A stretch of 17,508 nucleotides of DNA, taken from the NCBI GenBank assembly GCA_902475285.1, contig CABRZA010000037.1:1-17508 (forward strand). The letters run 5' to 3'. Positions within the stretch are counted from its first letter, which is position 1. Each line of letters begins with the position of its first letter. Under the pieces are notes generated by a model that was not told where the DNA came from, did not search any database, and was given only the letters and a program-made list of their open reading frames with translations. The translations under genes were made by a program, and so were the position numbers. Positions 15,401 through 17,508 of this stretch are shown piece by piece. The stretch is from an uncultured Porphyromonadaceae bacterium (lineage in GTDB: Bacteria; Bacteroidota; Bacteroidia; Bacteroidales; Muribaculaceae).

Positions 15401-16301
15401 AGACCTGCGCCATCTCGCCGGAGGTCTTGAACCATTCCTGCATGGAGTAGCGCATGCGGGTGGGGTCGTTGAGGCTCTTGTTGGTGGAGAGGCATATGAG
15501 GCGGTCGTGGGCCTCACCGTCGCGCTCGTTCACGAAGTGCGAGTCGTTGGTGGCTATGATCTTGATGCCCAGCTTGCGGGCTATGGCTATGAGCTGGGGC
15601 TCGATTTCGCGCTGTATCTGGTATGTTTCGTGGTTGGCGTTGGGCGAGGTGGCCTTGTGGCGCTGGAGCTCGATGTAGAAGTCGTCGCCGAAAGTCTCCT
15701 TCCACCAGGCGGCGGCACGCTCGGCGCCCTCGTAGTCGCCGGCGCGGAGGAGTTGCGGGAGCTCGCCGCCGATGCAGGCCGACGATATTATGAGGCCTTC
15801 ACGGTGTGCGGCGAGCGAGGCCTTGTCGGTGCGCGGACGGGTGTAGAAGCCCTCGGTCCAGGCCTGCGAGACGAGGCGGATGAGGTTCTTGTAGCCCTTC
15901 ATGTTCTTTGCGAGCACCACCAGGTGGTAGCGGCGGTGCTTTGGGTCGCGGTCGTGGAGGTCGCCGGAGGTGAGATACATCTCGCAGCCTATGATGGGCT
16001 TCACATATCGCGAGCGGGCCTTGGCCAGGGCGGCCTCGGCGGCGGTGATGGCGTCGGCGTCGCCGGCTGCCTGAGCTTCGGCGAGAGCTTTCTCGGCGTC
16101 GGCTATCTGTTTTTTTACCTTGCCGTTGTGTTTCTTTACAGTGGTGCACAACTCTTTGATGCCGAACATATTGCCGTGGTCGGTGAGAGCCATCGCGCCC
16201 ATGCCGTCGTCGGCGGCTTTCTTCACCATGGCGGGGATGGAAGCCAGACCGTCGAGAACGGAATATTGCGAGTGAACGTGCAGAGGTACGAATTTTTGCA
16301 T
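12459..16301 (-). CDS. dnaE: DNA polymerase III subunit alpha
   Basis: DnaE is the replicative polymerase. This 1280-residue protein has the PHP domain first (HVH at 8-10, TDHGN at 40-44), then the C-family palm with PDIDVDF at 494-500 (catalytic Asp497 and Asp499) and KMDFLGLKTL with the third Asp at 665. Conserved blocks such as GPGRGSAAGS, YRPGPM, VYQEQVM and AFNKSHA are present. The OB fold begins near residue 1105. A charged Ala/Lys-rich helical insertion lies in the PHP domain at about 57-100, which resembles other Bacteroidetes DnaE. The frame is open further up to 16430. The ATG at 16301 is chosen because it gives the family N-terminus (MQKFVPLHVHSQYS) and lies about 50 bases after the predicted promoter; ATG 16349 would sit at the transcription start. 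It heads the dnaE-trxA-nnr-DUF4831 operon. Confidence 0.97.
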   Translation of the reverse strand: MQKFVPLHVHSQYSVLDGLASIPAMVKKAADDGMGAMALTDHGNMFGIKELCTTVKKHNGKVKKQIADAEKALAEAQAAGDADAITAAEAALAKARSRYVKPIIGCEMYLTSGDLHDRDPKHRRYHLVVLAKNMKGYKNLIRLVSQAWTEGFYTRPRTDKASLAAHREGLIISSACIGGELPQLLRAGDYEGAERAAAWWKETFGDDFYIELQRHKATSPNANHETYQIQREIEPQLIAIARKLGIKIIATNDSHFVNERDGEAHDRLICLSTNKSLNDPTRMRYSMQEWFKTSGEMAQVFADLPEALENTLEIAAKVEEYSIDHAPIMPNFAIPAEFGSEEEYRSRITEQELFDEFTRDENGNVVLSQEDAEAKIKKLGGYEKLYRIKFEADYLAKIAYEGAARRYGTPLPPEIDERIRFELHIMKTMGFPGYFLIVEDFIRVGRQMGVSIGPGRGSAAGSVVAYCLGITQVDPIRYDLLFERFLNPDRISLPDIDVDFDDDGRETVLNYVTERYGAPNVAHIITYGTMAAKSAIKDVARVMNLPIATANELTKLVPRHMPIDPEDENKEKELPATVHNCVNFVPSFRERMDADPQVRELMTFAEMLEGNVRNTGVHACGVIICRDDVTDWVPVSTATDKNGDRILVTQYEGRVIEDTGLIKMDFLGLKTLSIIRDAVANIKQSQGIDVDIDNIPIDDPKTYELYSRGATVGTFQFESPGMQRYLRELQPSVFEDLIAMNALYRPGPMDNIPEFIRRKHGLSKIEYDIPEMETYLKDTYGITVYQEQVMLLSRLLAGFTRGQSDTLRKAMGKKLKEKMDELKGKFLAGGQERGHSAKVLEKIWSEWEKFASYAFNKSHATCYSWVAFQTGWLKANYPAEFMAAVLSRNLNDIAKLSFYMDECRAMGLDVKGPDINESLSSFSVPSQGVIRFGLSAIKGIGGDVVRAIIDARTAGGPFADIYDFVERVPAKSINRRVFDNLALAGAFDCFRGIKREDLSAEVGKRGETTAELLLRYGANHQNEARQNEVSLFGFDDEEIINSSRPKIPSMPSWDNMVRLNKERELVGMYLSAHPLDPYWLEVNHGVTLTCAEKNEIDTPTPQGTMVSFAGVVAEVEEKTFGESTMTILKIEDYTATAEVTLFDSKRAQFESLCHPGRMVWVSGTFRMVRNRRTGQENLRFNLESMRPLDSMRGKLIDGLSITIEPGQATLLHSVLEEAAIPAHADKGEPNTVPLGISVVVPEHGRKVQLSTPLKVLLSREFLKSLDEQSIAYSVERKAVN

Positions 16302-16358
16302 AACGCTAATTGTGAGGAGATTGCGAAATATTGGCGCCGTGGTCGCCATTTTGAACTC

Positions 16359-16390
16359 CAAAATTACAAAAAAAACGCCATATAGGAAAA
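16359..16390 (-). promoter_or_regulatory. Promoter of the dnaE operon
   Basis: On the minus strand TAATTTTG (16359-16366) matches TAnnTTTG, and a TTTT/TTTC stretch lies 19-20 bases upstream (16386-16390) as a weak -33 element. The implied leader is about 50 bases and supports the dnaE start at 16301. Confidence 0.5.
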
Positions 16391-16454
16391 AGAAAATCGC
16401 CACCCCTCCGCCCGATAATCCACCCCGCAATACCCGAAATACAATATTAATATT

Positions 16455-16462
16455 TATCTTTG
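16455..16462 (+). promoter_or_regulatory. -7 promoter box of the protease-like gene
   Basis: TATCTTTG fits the TAnnTTTG consensus on the + strand. No convincing TTTG is present 19-21 bases upstream. The implied leader is about 60 bases and contains a small perfect hairpin (TCCGCC 16484-16489 with GGCGGA 16493-16498). It is divergent from the dnaE promoter about 65 bases away. Confidence 0.4.
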
Positions 16463-16527
16463 CGCATGGAACGACAAGTATTTTCCGCCATCGGCGGACA
16501 TCGACAATCCTTCGGAAACTTAAATGA

Positions 16528-17427
16528 ATGATTATGAATAAGGTTCTTAGTGCTGTGTTTGCCTTTGCATTGGTGCTGGGGTGCTGCGGGCAGAGTGCGT
16601 GGGGGCAGACGTCGTTTAAGATGACGAAGGAAAACGGGCATTACTACACTACGGCCGCCATCAACGGCAAGGCGCATATTCCGGTTTTTATTGAAACGGG
16701 TTATCCCGCTCTTACCATGAGTTTGGACAGATACGACGAGCTTCTTGCGTCGTTGCCCCTGGAAGAAATTGAGCTCGAGCAGGTTGAATGGTTGCGCGGC
16801 GACCGGGCGAAACATCGTATCCATAAGAAACTTAAAGGAGAGGTGCCGGTGGGCGATTTGGTGTTTGAAGGCTTTGTCTATGTGGTCGACCCCTACGACG
16901 ACAGGGTGACGGTGCCGGCCAATCTTCTTAAAAATGAGGCCGATACAACGGTTTGCCTGATACGCTTCGACTTCAAGAAGAATATTCTGGACTATATCCG
17001 CCGCGATGCAGTGGATTTGACGAAGATGCACACATACCGGCTCGTGGCATTCGACCCGATGCCGATATTCGCGTCGACGATGGAGCTGTCGGACGCGTCG
17101 GGGCACGATTTGGAAATCATTGGGAATTTTAATTTCGACCTCGGCTGCGGGTCGAGCGTGTTCTTTTTCCGCAATACGATGCTGCCTGTCCTTAAAGAGA
17201 ATAAATTCAAGATTCAGACTGCAACAGATAGAGCCGGCAAAATCATCGGGCACGGTATTTTTGCAGGATATTGCAAAATCGGCGATAAGTCGAAGACCGG
17301 CTTTTCGATAGGTATCACGAACAAAACTTTTTGGGAAGACGACCAGCTGGGCTGCGTCGGCCCGTCGTTCTTTCAAAACGGCACCGTAATCCTCGACCGG
17401 GCCAATGATTTGATTTACTATCGATAG
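16528..17427 (+). CDS. Exported two-lobed retropepsin-like protein with altered catalytic motifs
   Basis: This 299-residue protein starts with a signal sequence. Cut sites are possible before Cys19 (LVLGC, lipoprotein) or after AWG at 26, and I cannot decide between them. The rest reads as two similar lobes. Lobe 1 has VFIETGYPALTMS (53-65) and closes with FDFKKNILDYI (147-157). Lobe 2 has FNFDLGCGSSVFF (201-213) and closes with GPSFFQNGTVILD near 278-290. In retropepsin-like aspartic proteases these places carry hD(T/S)G and the G-x-x-F-h closing strand. Here the triplets are ETG and DLG, so the classical catalytic pair is altered in both lobes. It may be a binding protein or an unusual protease; this is inference from pattern only. 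ATG 16528 and 16534 (Met3) are both possible starts. It is a single gene, divergent from dnaE. Confidence 0.75.
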   Translation: MIMNKVLSAVFAFALVLGCCGQSAWGQTSFKMTKENGHYYTTAAINGKAHIPVFIETGYPALTMSLDRYDELLASLPLEEIELEQVEWLRGDRAKHRIHKKLKGEVPVGDLVFEGFVYVVDPYDDRVTVPANLLKNEADTTVCLIRFDFKKNILDYIRRDAVDLTKMHTYRLVAFDPMPIFASTMELSDASGHDLEIIGNFNFDLGCGSSVFFFRNTMLPVLKENKFKIQTATDRAGKIIGHGIFAGYCKIGDKSKTGFSIGITNKTFWEDDQLGCVGPSFFQNGTVILDRANDLIYYR

Positions 17428-17508
17428 GCCAGCGGAAAAATGACGGCGCGAGGAAGGATGTTTTTGTAATGTGCTGTTGGATGCTGTATCGGGTGTGACA
17501 TAAAAATT

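Noticed and set aside
12432..16385. Open frame of 1317 codons on the + strand
   Set aside because: It is the antisense shadow of dnaE. The product is compositionally odd (rich in His, Val, Gly, Leu) and shows no family features.
16302..16430. N-terminal extension of dnaE to 16430
   Set aside because: The extra 43 residues have no family counterpart, and the predicted promoter lies inside this stretch.
17428..17508. Possible new gene after the protease-like protein
   Set aside because: Only very short frames are open in these 81 bases and no promoter or hairpin is convincing.

Overview
The window looks like chromosomal DNA of a gut-type Bacteroidales bacterium, most likely Muribaculaceae or a close relative. 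The reasons are: a DnaE whose sequence closely resembles Bacteroides DnaE as I remember it; a DUF4831-family protein, known mainly from Bacteroidetes; a PorT-like outer-membrane beta-barrel; a giant secreted protein with a Por-secretion-type C-terminus; TAnnTTTG promoter elements; and no clear Shine-Dalgarno sequences. The taxonomic call is an inference.

Left part (1-3531, + strand). This is one tightly packed operon. It opens with the last 19 residues of a small peptide that has Cys at every fourth position (C-X3-C-X3-C), then stops. Seven bases later comes a radical SAM/SPASM enzyme, then a second SPASM-like protein with no radical SAM cysteines, then a 92-residue partner. Together these match the Bacteroidales 'CXXX repeat peptide' modification system, a RiPP-like system whose chemistry I do not know to be described. 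The reading frames then overlap by four bases directly into tatA, and tatA overlaps tatC, so peptide modification and twin-arginine export appear to be made from one message. This is the most interesting part of the window.

Middle part (3532-9309). A 365-base intergenic region holds two terminator-like hairpins serving the opposite strand. Beyond it, on the minus strand, are a 1506-residue secreted modular protein (beta-propeller-like start, Fn3-like and choice-of-anchor-J-like modules, C-terminal sorting-like domain) and a 211-residue outer-membrane beta-barrel protein. Each has its own Bacteroidetes-type promoter; the barrel gene's promoter has an inverted repeat filling its spacer.

Right part (9382-16301, minus strand). 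This is a housekeeping operon in the order dnaE, trxA, nnr (NAD(P)HX repair), DUF4831 protein, with gaps of 29 and 40 bases and a 4-base overlap. The epimerase half of Nnr has lost the NNGGD signature while the dehydratase half looks intact. Divergent from dnaE is an exported two-lobed protein that resembles retropepsin-like aspartic proteases but has altered catalytic triplets (ETG and DLG). The final 81 bases hold no gene I can support. No tRNA, rRNA, CRISPR or insertion sequence was seen. Very long open frames opposite the GC-rich minus-strand genes are antisense shadows.
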